Below are positions 16,247-25,414 of a stretch of DNA of 64,000 bases, piece after piece (the first letter of the stretch is position 1; each line of letters starts with the position of its first letter). Under the pieces are notes generated by a model that did no database searches, had not been told where the DNA came from, and saw only the letters and a list, made by a program, of their open reading frames with translations. Source of the stretch: a virus; the IMG/VR virus record IMGVR_UViG_3300044568_003163, positions 202,879 through 266,878 of that record; one strand, 5' to 3'. The translations under genes and the position numbers were made by a program.

Positions 16247-19200
16247 TTAAATGTAGTTACCTGTTGCGATAGTACCAGTTCTAAGAATTGTAGTTCTATG
16301 AACTAATACACCCATTCCTCTTACTGGTTCGATGTAAGTATCAAGAATACCGATGTTGTTATCAATAATCTCGTTAGTATTATTAGTCGAATCCATGATG
16401 TTGTTGAAATCGTAAAGACCTCCATCAGAAAGGATTTGAGATAAGAAATTATCTGCAAGAGTTTTAATTTCTAATCTATTTTGAGCTGTGTTAAATTCCC
16501 AACGGTAATTTTTAAGAATAGCTTCGATACCATCTTGAATGTATATCAATAATTCTCTTACGTGAATTTGAGAAAGTGCAGATTTAACTGTTTGTTGAGC
16601 AGTTTGGTTAGCATTAATAGTTAATCCAAAACCTCTCTTGTTAACTATTGCGTTATATCCGAATGGTTCGATCCAATCTAAATCAACTCTATCGAATGCG
16701 TATTCAACTCCAACTAATCCGGCTCCAGTTACAACACCTCTACGAGGACCAGCAACTATTGAATATGGAAGAGCTAAGTTATATTTGTCAATGTACAAGT
16801 TAGAAACATGTGCAGCACATGGAACTGATGTATTACTTCCATTTTCTCTTATTACTAAGTTAGGACCATAGAATGCTCCATAATTAGCACCATCAGCAAT
16901 ACCTGGTAAGGTAAATACATTAGATGGGTTAGATGCTAAATTACCTCCAGTAGATACATATTGAGTGTCAAATGAAGTAGTTGAATCCATTTTAAATAAT
17001 GGATTAGTACTTTCTTTAAGTTGCTTAACCGATGGCATATTTAAGATAGCTAAAGCTGATTGACGATTCTTAGCTAACTTAGTTAATCTAATTTTTGAAG
17101 CTGGTTCAATTAATCCTTCGAATGAATCGACGATATAACGGAACGTAATAGTTTCTCTATCAACTAATCCTTGAGCAATGTTTGTATCGGTCATTACATC
17201 TAAGATAGCGTTTTGTCTGTCTCCTGAACCGTTAGGTACTTGAGCATCTCTTAAAGTATAACCATTAAGAGCCGAGAATCTATAATATTGAACGAAGTTT
17301 CTAATATCTTTATATCTTTCTACTTCATTAGTAGGAGAAATGTATATCGGATCATTAGTTGTTACTTTAATATAACCATAGTTAGCAGAAAGTGGATCAG
17401 AGATTTTAACTACTGAGATAATTCTAGTTAAACGAGATTTTCCAGTATGAAGTTTACCATCATTTGGAGTAGGTACTAAATCTAATTTAGAAGGAGTTCC
17501 TGTACCACCAAAGTTTTGTACTAAGTATTGTCCTTTAGCAATTTGACCAGTAAATCCTGAAGCTCCTAATGGACCAGTTACAGTATCATTCAACCAAATA
17601 ACGTTAGTTGGATTAGCAGTTCCAGTTCTAGCAACATCAATCAATAAAGATTCGTTAATGTCTCCAGTATATGTTTTAAAATCAAAAGTTGCAGTAGCAC
17701 CAATCGAAGTAGCACCTGTTACTAAATCTACATTTTCAAAAGCTGAAACAGTAACATAATTAACTTTGTCACTTAATGTTGGAGTTGTTGAAGCAAATGC
17801 AGATGTAAATGTAGCTCCAGTGAAATCATTAGTACTAAATCTATCGAATTGAACATATGAATATACTGCAGTAGAACCAGTAGCTGAGATATTAATTCTA
17901 TCTCCATCGGTAATGATACCTGAAAGATTAGTCTGATAAACATCAGAATCTTGACCGGCATAAACAATTTTAGGAGATGCACTAGTATCAGCAAATTCCC
18001 ATTTATTTGAACGGATTATTTTAAGACTAGCAGTTCCACCACCAGCGGTAGTTCCAGTTCCACCAACGAATAAGAATCCATTAGAAGTACTAGTAGGACC
18101 GGTTACACCATCACCTACAACTAATTTAACTTTAAGAGTTAAGATGTCGTTAGTATCATCGTATATTTTAGAGTTAATAGAAATATAATTAGCCGAACTT
18201 GTTGGACCGGTAGTTACGTTAGATGAACCTTGAACGAATGTTTTATTAACTGCAAGTGAATCAATAAATTCAGTAAATAATGCACGAGTAGCAAAACCAG
18301 TAACTAATGAACCTGTAGCAGCAGCTGAAGGACCGTAAATAGTTATCGTGTCATAAAAACCAGTAGCACCAGTTGATGTATAACCAGTAGCACCTTGGAT
18401 TGCAGAAGATGCAGAATAAAGTGCATTAGCAACAACTCCATTAGTAGCACCTACTGTTAAGGTAAATACTACTGCAGTAGCACCAGAAACTTTTGCGTAA
18501 GATAAATCTTCTTGAATTCCACCAAAATATGATAGGAAATTAAGAGCGCCAGGTTGTTCTGATTCTAAGGTGTGACCTACAGTATCAATTAAATCTCCAG
18601 AAATCAATCTTGAAACTCCACCTAAATTATAAGGTTGATCGTCATAAGCTGCTGGATTAAGTGCCATTAAAACTCCAGTTCTAGAAGTTTCAAGGTTAAC
18701 TAAATCTTGAATATAAATGTTATTACCGTTTTTGTCTTGGAAATCAGGAATCATAGCACCAGTATAAACACCAAGTACATTAACTTGAGGTAATGCAAGG
18801 AATTCGGTTAGACCATCTCTCACAAAACCATATTGGTCAGTGAATACTTTTCTAAGTCCAGTATTAGTAAAATAAGGACCGAAAATAGGATCGATTGCTA
18901 ATGTTGTGTAATTAGAGAAATCTCCTTCTACAATAATTACATCTATAAGATAATCTGAGATATAATCATTTTCATTCATCCAGAATGGTACTTGACCAAC
19001 ACCAAACCAATCTTTAGCAATTACATCAAATCCAAGAGTATCAGATTTTCTAGTAACCACAGAAACAGGTCTTCTACCAACGTTTGCATAATTAAGTAAA
19101 CGTTGAGTTGCTGGTGAAGCATTGTTGGTTGGTAGATCAGTTGCAGCTGATTGAACTAATGCAGCAGGATCAGTGAACCAGAATTTATCTTTATTAAAGA

Positions 19201-19579
19201 AAGAAGAAACTGGAGCAGAATCTACTAATGCGTTATTATTAGTAGCACAAGTTGAGACAGATTGGAAATTAGATGTATCTAATGTGTCATTTAATTTAAG
19301 TAAGTTAAGAACGATCACTGGTCCTCTATCCAAACAAGTTAAAACTGTTCGGTGGAAATATGAACCTTTTCTTTCTAATACTGCGTCGATTTCACCGAAT
19401 ACAGATTTAAAAAATACTGAATCCTGTACAAATACTGGTGTATTAAAAGGCCCTTTTTTAGAGAATCCGATTATAAGACGAATAGTCTCAGAAGGGATGT
19501 TAGTGATTTGGCTCTTGTCGAATTCAAGTCGGTAAACACCCGAAGATTTGAATTGTTGTAATGATGGTGATAGTGCCAT
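16247..19579 (-). CDS. gp18: Tail sheath protein gp18, enlarged
   Basis: 1110 residues, against 659 in T4. The N-terminal part (1-350) has the sheath start (SSGVYRLEFD, a GFSKKGPFNTPVFV arm, an ALNPAAYDD region). The C-terminal part (about 750-1110) holds the conserved sheath core, including an RYIVDSFEG segment and the KNYRWEFN...I.TLADNFL end that makes inter-subunit contacts. Between them, about residues 360-750, is a Gly/Thr/Ser-rich insertion with several GATG/GPTG turns, beta-rich and probably exposed on the outside of the tail. Such insertions may decorate or stabilise a long sheath. It is followed by tube gp19. Confidence 0.9.
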   Translation of the reverse strand: MALSPSLQQFKSSGVYRLEFDKSQITNIPSETIRLIIGFSKKGPFNTPVFVQDSVFFKSVFGEIDAVLERKGSYFHRTVLTCLDRGPVIVLNLLKLNDTLDTSNFQSVSTCATNNNALVDSAPVSSFFNKDKFWFTDPAALVQSAATDLPTNNASPATQRLLNYANVGRRPVSVVTRKSDTLGFDVIAKDWFGVGQVPFWMNENDYISDYLIDVIIVEGDFSNYTTLAIDPIFGPYFTNTGLRKVFTDQYGFVRDGLTEFLALPQVNVLGVYTGAMIPDFQDKNGNNIYIQDLVNLETSRTGVLMALNPAAYDDQPYNLGGVSRLISGDLIDTVGHTLESEQPGALNFLSYFGGIQEDLSYAKVSGATAVVFTLTVGATNGVVANALYSASSAIQGATGYTSTGATGFYDTITIYGPSAAATGSLVTGFATRALFTEFIDSLAVNKTFVQGSSNVTTGPTSSANYISINSKIYDDTNDILTLKVKLVVGDGVTGPTSTSNGFLFVGGTGTTAGGGTASLKIIRSNKWEFADTSASPKIVYAGQDSDVYQTNLSGIITDGDRINISATGSTAVYSYVQFDRFSTNDFTGATFTSAFASTTPTLSDKVNYVTVSAFENVDLVTGATSIGATATFDFKTYTGDINESLLIDVARTGTANPTNVIWLNDTVTGPLGASGFTGQIAKGQYLVQNFGGTGTPSKLDLVPTPNDGKLHTGKSRLTRIISVVKISDPLSANYGYIKVTTNDPIYISPTNEVERYKDIRNFVQYYRFSALNGYTLRDAQVPNGSGDRQNAILDVMTDTNIAQGLVDRETITFRYIVDSFEGLIEPASKIRLTKLAKNRQSALAILNMPSVKQLKESTNPLFKMDSTTSFDTQYVSTGGNLASNPSNVFTLPGIADGANYGAFYGPNLVIRENGSNTSVPCAAHVSNLYIDKYNLALPYSIVAGPRRGVVTGAGLVGVEYAFDRVDLDWIEPFGYNAIVNKRGFGLTINANQTAQQTVKSALSQIHVRELLIYIQDGIEAILKNYRWEFNTAQNRLEIKTLADNFLSQILSDGGLYDFNNIMDSTNNTNEIIDNNIGILDTYIEPVRGMGVLVHRTTILRTGTIATGNYI

Positions 19580-19592
19580 ATTGCTATTATTT

Positions 19593-19606
19593 TTTTATTA
19601 TATATC
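19593..19606 (-). promoter_or_regulatory. Late promoter GATATATAATAAAA (gp18)
   Basis: A strong match to the window's late consensus, ending 14 bases before the sheath start codon. Confidence 0.65.
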
Positions 19607-19627
19607 ATCAGATAGATGAAATTTGGT

Positions 19628-21427
19628 TTAAAACATAGAACTATAAAAATCTTCTTCTTCTCCAGGATCAGAATTTTCTAAGATAGAATCTATTTTATCT
19701 TGTAAGTCTTCGTCGATATTATCAAAATATTCTTCGATGATTTCGTTGTAATCTAAGGTTTCAAAAAATGAAGAAGCGGTAACACAAGTCATTACACAAT
19801 CATCATTTCCGGTTTGAGCTGAATATGTGCCATTAGGATTTCTAGAAAACATCTTAGCCTCTAAGATAGTTCGAGGATCTTTAATAATTAATTGACCTTT
19901 TTGTACACATTGCTTTAACTTTTCACAGTATAGCATCTTATTCTCTCTATTTATCCTTACACCAAATTCTTTTGTTTTATTACCTAAACGGTGAGCATAT
20001 TTCACTAAAGTTTCTTCATCGAAATCATTACTTGAAGGATATAATGTAGTTAAGTGTTTAATTAGAGTAGATCCGTATGTATTATATTCAATAATTAGTC
20101 GTAAATTGTCTTGAAAGAAATATTTAACTGACAGGCAATAGAGTATTTTTGCAAATTCTCCTAAATTATGAATATTCGATCTAAATATTCCTATTTGTTC
20201 TAGACCAAAGAAATCAGAAACGTGACCTGGTGCAATTAATGCATCCATATCGAATTCTCGTAAAGGAACTACCTTAAAAATATTCAAAATAGTATAATCT
20301 CTACCAATTCCTTCTGCTAAATCGATTGTACAAATAAAGAAATTTGATTTATCTTCTATTTCATCAACGTCAAAGTCTGGATCCCATTTTAACTGAGAAT
20401 AATCAATACATAAATCATCTAACGTATCTATTTCTCGAAATTCAAATTCTTTCTCTTCTTTTACTAACTTATTTATCTGTTCAGATGTAAGTAATAATGA
20501 AGATGATGATAAGAATTGGCAACCATATTGTTGATTAAATGCTTCTTCAGAACCTAAGTTACCAATTTCTCTAGCTCTCCATGCTTCATCTCTTCCAGGA
20601 ACATCCCACCAATCTACTCTTAATGGAGTATATTCGTTAGCTCCATCAATAGCTCCTTGATATAGTTCTTGAAACAAATCAAATCCGTTAGGAGTTGATG
20701 TAATAATCATTCTTGAAATTTTCGATGAGGACAGCGTAGGATAAACGTTCTCATAAAATGGTCGTTTAATTCCTTCAGGAATATGAGCAAACTCATCTAA
20801 AAATAGAAGGTGGATAGTAAAACCAATACCACCGGTTTTTGTAGTATTTTGACCAATGATTCGACATCGATTATCGAACATCATTGTCATTACGTCCTTT
20901 TTAAGTACACCTGGTTTAAGGAAAAATGGAAGTCCTTCCATAATCGCCTTAATTTTATCCATAATTTCCTTTGTTGTAGCACCTTTATTTGACATAAGAA
21001 GTACGTTTTTATCAAAGTGAAATAGCAGATACCAAGTCAAAAATATAGACGAAGTAATTGTTTTACCTATCTGACGTGGTGCAACAAATATGCTCCATCG
21101 ATTGTCTTGATAGGATTTAAGTACTGTTTCTTGATATGGACGAAGTTGTATTTTCATATAACCTTCATCTGTCATTACTTGACAATAAGTATTTGCAAAG
21201 TGAATGATGTCCCTAGCACATAATTTAATTTCCTCATACTCCATATCGGTGTATTCGTAAACTATATTGCCTTTTTTATAATTTGGATCTCCTTCATAAA
21301 ATGGATGATCCGAAGCTTGATAACCTTCTTCCATGGCATCAAGTAATTTATAGACCTTTTCAGTTGTCCAAATTACTCTACCGTCATCTTTTTGTTTATC
21401 TTCTTTGTATTCTTTTACTTTAAACAT
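19628..21427 (-). CDS. gp17: Terminase large subunit gp17
   Basis: The packaging motor: an ATPase followed by a nuclease. Walker A is RQIGKT (residues 118-123 from this start; T4 has RQLGKT). Walker B is LLFLDEFAHI, with catalytic Glu, near 230. The C-terminal RNase H-like nuclease has TIDLAEGIGRDYT and a late NDDCVM acidic motif. I prefer the ATG at 21427 (MFKVKEY), which overlaps the upstream stop as ATGTTTAA, over an ATG 39 bases further upstream inside the preceding gene. Length is about 599 residues (T4: 610). It works with gp16 and portal gp20. Confidence 0.95.
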   Translation of the reverse strand: MFKVKEYKEDKQKDDGRVIWTTEKVYKLLDAMEEGYQASDHPFYEGDPNYKKGNIVYEYTDMEYEEIKLCARDIIHFANTYCQVMTDEGYMKIQLRPYQETVLKSYQDNRWSIFVAPRQIGKTITSSIFLTWYLLFHFDKNVLLMSNKGATTKEIMDKIKAIMEGLPFFLKPGVLKKDVMTMMFDNRCRIIGQNTTKTGGIGFTIHLLFLDEFAHIPEGIKRPFYENVYPTLSSSKISRMIITSTPNGFDLFQELYQGAIDGANEYTPLRVDWWDVPGRDEAWRAREIGNLGSEEAFNQQYGCQFLSSSSLLLTSEQINKLVKEEKEFEFREIDTLDDLCIDYSQLKWDPDFDVDEIEDKSNFFICTIDLAEGIGRDYTILNIFKVVPLREFDMDALIAPGHVSDFFGLEQIGIFRSNIHNLGEFAKILYCLSVKYFFQDNLRLIIEYNTYGSTLIKHLTTLYPSSNDFDEETLVKYAHRLGNKTKEFGVRINRENKMLYCEKLKQCVQKGQLIIKDPRTILEAKMFSRNPNGTYSAQTGNDDCVMTCVTASSFFETLDYNEIIEEYFDNIDEDLQDKIDSILENSDPGEEEDFYSSMF

Positions 21428-22124
21428 TTGGGAGTTTATCGAAAGTATATCCTCGTTCTTGAGCAATTTTATTTAATTCTTCAAGTATTTCAAGGGTATC
21501 AATACCGGTGCCGTTTGCATGTAAAATCAGCAAATCTCCGGATCTTAAACTAAGATCGAAGAAAGTTCGGTATTCTTTCTCATTTTTTTGTGATATTTCT
21601 TTAACTTCTCTATCAAGAACTGGTCCTGACCAAGAGGCACATTTTAAGCCTAATTTAGAAAGTTCTTTAAATGTAGTTTCAGTTGGATGTCCAAAAGGAA
21701 CTCGATACCATTTAATAGGTTCTTTAAATCTTTTACTTAAATCGTCATAACATGCATGAATATCTAATGCCTGTTGAAAATTGGATTGCTTTAGTGTATC
21801 GACATGTTTAAAACCATGTCCACCTATTGTAAATTGAGGATTAGTTAAGAACGAAAGATCTTCATCTTTATTTACATTAAGCCAATCAACATTAACAAAA
21901 AATGTTGCACCTGCTTTATTATCTTCTAACCACTTAATTACTTTCATGTCTAAACTATGAGAAGGACATAAATCAAAAGTTAAGTAAATCGAAGAGGATT
22001 TATAAGCTGAATTTTCGTCATTAATTCTAGTTATTTGTCGAGAATCTAGCTCTTTTTCCATATGGCCTTTTCTTTGAAAATCTCCAAATTTAAGAAAAGT
22101 GCTAGCAATATCTAAGTTTTTCAT
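21420..22124 (-). CDS. Polysaccharide deacetylase (NodB domain)
   Basis: A 234-residue NodB-fold protein. Motif 1 is TFDLCP (catalytic Asp), motif 2 is GGHGFKHVD (two His spaced by three residues for metal), motif 3 is RVPFGHPT, and a late LLILHANG supplies the last His. Enzymes of this family remove N-acetyl groups from peptidoglycan, chitin-like or capsular sugars. There is no signal peptide, so it would act in the cytoplasm, in the virion, or after lysis. It overlaps gp16 (ATGA) and gp17 by a few bases, so it is translationally coupled between the terminase subunits, an unusual place. Substrate unknown. Confidence 0.8.
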   Translation of the reverse strand: MKNLDIASTFLKFGDFQRKGHMEKELDSRQITRINDENSAYKSSSIYLTFDLCPSHSLDMKVIKWLEDNKAGATFFVNVDWLNVNKDEDLSFLTNPQFTIGGHGFKHVDTLKQSNFQQALDIHACYDDLSKRFKEPIKWYRVPFGHPTETTFKELSKLGLKCASWSGPVLDREVKEISQKNEKEYRTFFDLSLRSGDLLILHANGTGIDTLEILEELNKIAQERGYTFDKLPNV

Positions 22125-22753
22125 ATTTCGTTTTGTGCTTCAGAATCAAAATCGTAAGGATCTTCTTCAGGCTCTTCGTTTCCTAATTCAGCTTGAATTT
22201 CTCTCATTAAATTTCGAGTACCTCTAGATGTTTGACTTCCTTGTTGTTCTATTTTTGCAGTGGTAGTATTGATCGTATTTTGATAGATATCGATGTCTCT
22301 TCTCATTTTTTTCATATTTTCCTCAGCAGCCATCATATGAAGAGTTTGATGCTTCATAATGTCTAAAAGAGTCTTTTGTAAGCCTCCTAAAACTTCAAAC
22401 ATACGAGGTGAGGTTTCTCCGGTATCGATACTTCTCATCAAAATGGTAATTGCTCTTTCCGACATTTCCATTTGTTGTATTAATGAAGATAGAGTAGTTA
22501 TTTCTAAATTAGCTTTTGCTCTGATGTATTCGTTTTTATCTATCAATTCTTGTGAAAGATAAAATTTAAGTAGTGAACCCATTACCTTTTTCGATTTGGT
22601 CATTGAAGAAGTTTTCAATTCATCATAGTCCATAGGTTCTGAAGGTAAAAATGCAGGAAGCCCTACAGATGGAGCCGGTAGCCCTTGAGTGCTATCTTCT
22701 CTTAATAAATCTTCTATTGATTTTCTAATAGGGTCTTGGTTGTTTTCTTCCAT
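22121..22753 (-). CDS. gp16: Terminase small subunit gp16
   Basis: A 210-residue, largely helical protein directly upstream of the deacetylase and gp17, the place of gp16. The centre (about 55-160) has long amphipathic helices (YLSQELIDKNEYIRAKANLE, then ERAITILMRSI and LQKTLLDIMKH) consistent with the coiled-coil oligomerisation core of T4-type small terminases. The C-terminus is strongly acidic. The small subunit recognises DNA and regulates the gp17 motor. Assignment rests on position and fold pattern. Confidence 0.75.
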   Translation of the reverse strand: MEENNQDPIRKSIEDLLREDSTQGLPAPSVGLPAFLPSEPMDYDELKTSSMTKSKKVMGSLLKFYLSQELIDKNEYIRAKANLEITTLSSLIQQMEMSERAITILMRSIDTGETSPRMFEVLGGLQKTLLDIMKHQTLHMMAAEENMKKMRRDIDIYQNTINTTTAKIEQQGSQTSRGTRNLMREIQAELGNEEPEEDPYDFDSEAQNEI

Positions 22754-22770
22754 ATAATCTTGTAGTATTG

Positions 22771-22783
22771 TATTATATATCCT
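22771..22783 (-). promoter_or_regulatory. Late promoter GGATATATAATAC (gp16)
   Basis: Minus-strand GGATATATAATAC, 18 bases before the gp16 start; it would transcribe the terminase block. Confidence 0.6.
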
Positions 22784-22904
22784 TTATACAAACCTCGGTT
22801 GGGTCCTTGGCTCGGCTGGGCTTTCCTCGGAACTAGATATATCATTTTCCTCGAATCCAAGTAATCGTTATATGACCTCGAGAGTGGCCAAGTTTCATCT
22901 AAGC
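22784..22904. other. GC-richer non-coding segment
   Basis: About 120 bases between a terminator and the gp16 promoter that are much richer in GC than the surroundings. They contain imperfect direct repeats (CCCAGCCGAG and CCCAACCGAG; TTCGAGGAAAA and TTCCGAGGAAA). A frame crosses it but uses codons unlike the phage and overlaps gp16, so I do not call a gene. It could be a small RNA, a packaging or cleavage signal near the terminase gene, or a decayed insertion. Confidence 0.4.
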
Positions 22905-22941
22905 AAAAAATGTGCAAAAAACCTAAAAAGTTTCTCGCACA
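22905..22941 (-). terminator. Terminator after the 22964-23191 gene
   Basis: A 12-bp stem (TGTGCGAGAAAC with GTTTTTTGCACA, allowing G-U pairs) followed by TTTTTT on the minus strand. Confidence 0.7.
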
Positions 22942-22963
22942 TCATTATATGGCTTATATGTGG

Positions 22964-23191
22964 TTATTTTATATTGCAAATAGCTTTAAATTCTTCATAG
23001 TCAAAATTAATTCCTTCTCTTTTAAAATCTTCAATTGATGCATCTACCATTTCTCTTTTATTTGCAGGATCTTTTACTCGATTAATAATTTCAGCAATTC
23101 CTTTAATCATAGGTTGTTCATCTCTAGTAGATAAATCAGATATAGATTTAGCTTCATTTAAGAATTCGTTAAATGTTAGTATGTGTCTCAT
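22964..23191 (-). CDS. Tagged internal protein, 75 aa
   Basis: The N-terminus MRHILTFNEFLNE is a capsid-targeting-like tag; the predicted cut after Glu13 would leave a 62-residue acidic helical protein. No enzyme motif is visible. It overlaps the stop of the next tagged gene by one base and is closed by the terminator at 22905-22941, so the two form a small unit just before the terminase genes. Confidence 0.7.
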   Translation of the reverse strand: MRHILTFNEFLNEAKSISDLSTRDEQPMIKGIAEIINRVKDPANKREMVDASIEDFKREGINFDYEEFKAICNIK

Positions 23192-23523
23192 TATATAAGT
23201 TTAAATACAACTACAAAGTTGCTATCTTTAGGCCAAGGTTTAAAATCATCGTATGAATCAACAATTTCTATTTCAATTCCTTGACTACTTAAAGCTCCTT
23301 TTAATCTATCGGCAACACTTTGAGGAGATTGACCATGTCTGTAAAAATATCCACGTTTACCTACAATCGTACCATCTTTTTTAAATGTTAATTTATCTAC
23401 TCCGGTTACAACAGATTCAAAAGCGTTTTTAAGTTTTTTCTTTTCGGCAGATGTTAAAATTTTATCAACCGACACTTCATCGGCTTCATTTATAAATTCG
23501 TTAAATTTTGGTATATGATTCAT
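23191..23523 (-). CDS. Tagged internal protein, 110 aa
   Basis: Tag MNHIPKFNEFINE (1-13), cut expected before Ala14. The mature part has an alpha segment (about 24-42) and a beta-rich C-terminal half (TFKKDGTIVGKRGYFYRHG, IEIEIVDSYDDF, FVVVFKLI) with an Arg/His/Gln-rich turn. The fold is unknown. A GATAAATATAAAAA late-type element lies directly before its start codon. Confidence 0.7.
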   Translation of the reverse strand: MNHIPKFNEFINEADEVSVDKILTSAEKKKLKNAFESVVTGVDKLTFKKDGTIVGKRGYFYRHGQSPQSVADRLKGALSSQGIEIEIVDSYDDFKPWPKDSNFVVVFKLI

Positions 23524-23532
23524 AATTATTTC

Positions 23533-23546
23533 TTTTTATATTTATC
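23533..23546 (-). promoter_or_regulatory. Late-type promoter GATAAATATAAAAA
   Basis: It overlaps the stop codon of the large structural gene and lies 10-23 bases before the tagged gene starting at 23523. The same sequence recurs at 48372-48385, also before a tagged gene. Confidence 0.55.
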
Positions 23547-25410
23547 TTACGTATTCTCTTACTAATTTAATTGGTGGTACTGCATTATCTACTATCAATC
23601 CGAAATCATTGTCTTTAACCACATATTGATTTAACATAATAGGTTGTTTTTCTTCTTCGATAGATTCTTTCCAAACTCTAATATTTGTTTGATATATTGT
23701 ACCAGCTCTTAATATGTAAGGTGTGTTAGTTGGATCGATAGCTTCTTTATAATTGATGTCAATTACTTCGGAATACATCAATTGTAGATTAGTAGTTTTT
23801 TGTTGTCCTTTCGGTGGCATTGTAGAATCATAACCCATCTTCCAAATATAAACTGCAACCTGTCCAAATTCATTCATATGATTAACACAAAGTCCATACC
23901 AATCGTTATTACTTAATGTAGGGAAATTCTTACCGAATTTTAATATATGAGCATTTGATTTGACCGTTATTCCTGATGCAGATTGTCCAGTATAATCTAA
24001 GTTAATTTGAATACCTTTACTTTCAGTAGAATTAAATCCGTCAATCAAAGTATCATAAGTATTAGAGCTTGTTGATAGATGTTGAGGTTTAAACCACATA
24101 GTAAACGAAGTATTGTCATTATCACCTCTATTAACTAATTGTTTGTATTGAACTGCGATATCTTGCCATGTCATTCCTTTCGTCATATCATACAAATATT
24201 TACCAACTACCGTAAAGTAATTAGTTAAGTCTTTTGTTTCGATTATTAACTTTTCGTTGATATGACTTCTAATATGATCGTATCCACCAATAGCTATTGT
24301 TTGATAATGTTGAGGTTTTGTGATTTCGATGTATTCTTTTTGTATCTCTTCATCTAATGCTTCATCTAAACTAACATGTATGCTATCAACATATTGATCG
24401 ATTTCTGGATTGTCTCTCATTACATTCAATTTATCTTGCCATTTATATAAGCTCAATTTGTAATAAACTTGATCGGCCATGAAATCTCTAAATAGGTAAC
24501 ATGAATGAACTTCAAATATTCTATCTAATAGAGGAAAGTAAATGTAATCTTTTTGTTCAGGTAAATTATCATCACCAAAAGCTCGGTGGAAGTGTTCTCT
24601 AACAATATGAACTTCTAAAGACTCGCCAAAATCCATATCATAAGGCAAGAAGTTAATTGCATTATCTGGAATATTGTTATCCGGGAGTAATATTTTGATG
24701 TCCTTAACATCATTTACTGTATACAACGAATATTCTTTAAGTATAGGATCTGCTGATTCTAATTTAGCTTCGGTTTTAAAGTACCTAACACAATGACCAA
24801 ACATTTCAGAAACTGAACAAGCCATTTCGTGATATAATTTGATAGCAGGACCCATCATATCGTATGGTCTAAATAAATTAGAATCACATGCAATAGTAAC
24901 ACCTGAACCAAAATTGGTAGTAGGACATGAATTGGCTTTGCAACCATTCTTAGTTATTACAGGTATTGCCGGATTTTCAGGGATGTAACCATCAACTACA
25001 TCAATAGTAATGTTAGTTAATTGTCTACCTCCACTCGAAGTTCCTCTTCTAACTAATCTAACTTGTAAGTCAAATGAATCTGAATTTCTTTCAGTATAAG
25101 GATTCGTTTGTCTAATTATTTTATCAAATATTCTTCTAGAAAATTCTCCTTGAACTCCGTTTTCGGTTATTTGTTCCCAAGCAGACCATACCACATGAGG
25201 CTTTCCTACTGCTCTATCTAATTGTTGAATATCATAAGTCCATCTAATAAAAATGTCATGACCATTGTCAATAGTTTCTAGAGGAGATAAATCAAACTTA
25301 ATTGATTCAATAGATTTAACGTAAGGAAAGTAATTTGTGAAGTCTACTAACAGAGTATCACCGGCATTATATGTAAGGTTATTAGAGGTAAACTCGTAGC
25401 TATAACGCAT
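23542..25410 (-). CDS. Large structural protein with lectin-like domain
   Basis: 622 residues, no signal peptide. Residues 1-140 are beta-rich (DTLLVDFTNYF; IRWTYDIQQLD), and a Cys-containing loop follows (CKANSCPTTNF). Residues about 410-540 resemble a concanavalin/LamG-like sandwich (SFTMWFKPQHL, then WYGLCVNHMNEFGQVAVYIWK). The gene lies between a putative XhlA-like gene and the terminase block, near where T4-like phages encode neck proteins gp13/gp14. It could be a neck or fibre component. I am confident it is a virion protein but not which one. Confidence 0.6.
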   Translation of the reverse strand: MRYSYEFTSNNLTYNAGDTLLVDFTNYFPYVKSIESIKFDLSPLETIDNGHDIFIRWTYDIQQLDRAVGKPHVVWSAWEQITENGVQGEFSRRIFDKIIRQTNPYTERNSDSFDLQVRLVRRGTSSGGRQLTNITIDVVDGYIPENPAIPVITKNGCKANSCPTTNFGSGVTIACDSNLFRPYDMMGPAIKLYHEMACSVSEMFGHCVRYFKTEAKLESADPILKEYSLYTVNDVKDIKILLPDNNIPDNAINFLPYDMDFGESLEVHIVREHFHRAFGDDNLPEQKDYIYFPLLDRIFEVHSCYLFRDFMADQVYYKLSLYKWQDKLNVMRDNPEIDQYVDSIHVSLDEALDEEIQKEYIEITKPQHYQTIAIGGYDHIRSHINEKLIIETKDLTNYFTVVGKYLYDMTKGMTWQDIAVQYKQLVNRGDNDNTSFTMWFKPQHLSTSSNTYDTLIDGFNSTESKGIQINLDYTGQSASGITVKSNAHILKFGKNFPTLSNNDWYGLCVNHMNEFGQVAVYIWKMGYDSTMPPKGQQKTTNLQLMYSEVIDINYKEAIDPTNTPYILRAGTIYQTNIRVWKESIEEEKQPIMLNQYVVKDNDFGLIVDNAVPPIKLVREYVR

Positions 25411-25414
25411 AGAA

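Noticed and set aside
22714-22917. A 67-residue minus-strand frame before gp16
   Set aside because: It overlaps gp16 in another frame, crosses the late promoter and a terminator, and uses codons unlike the phage.
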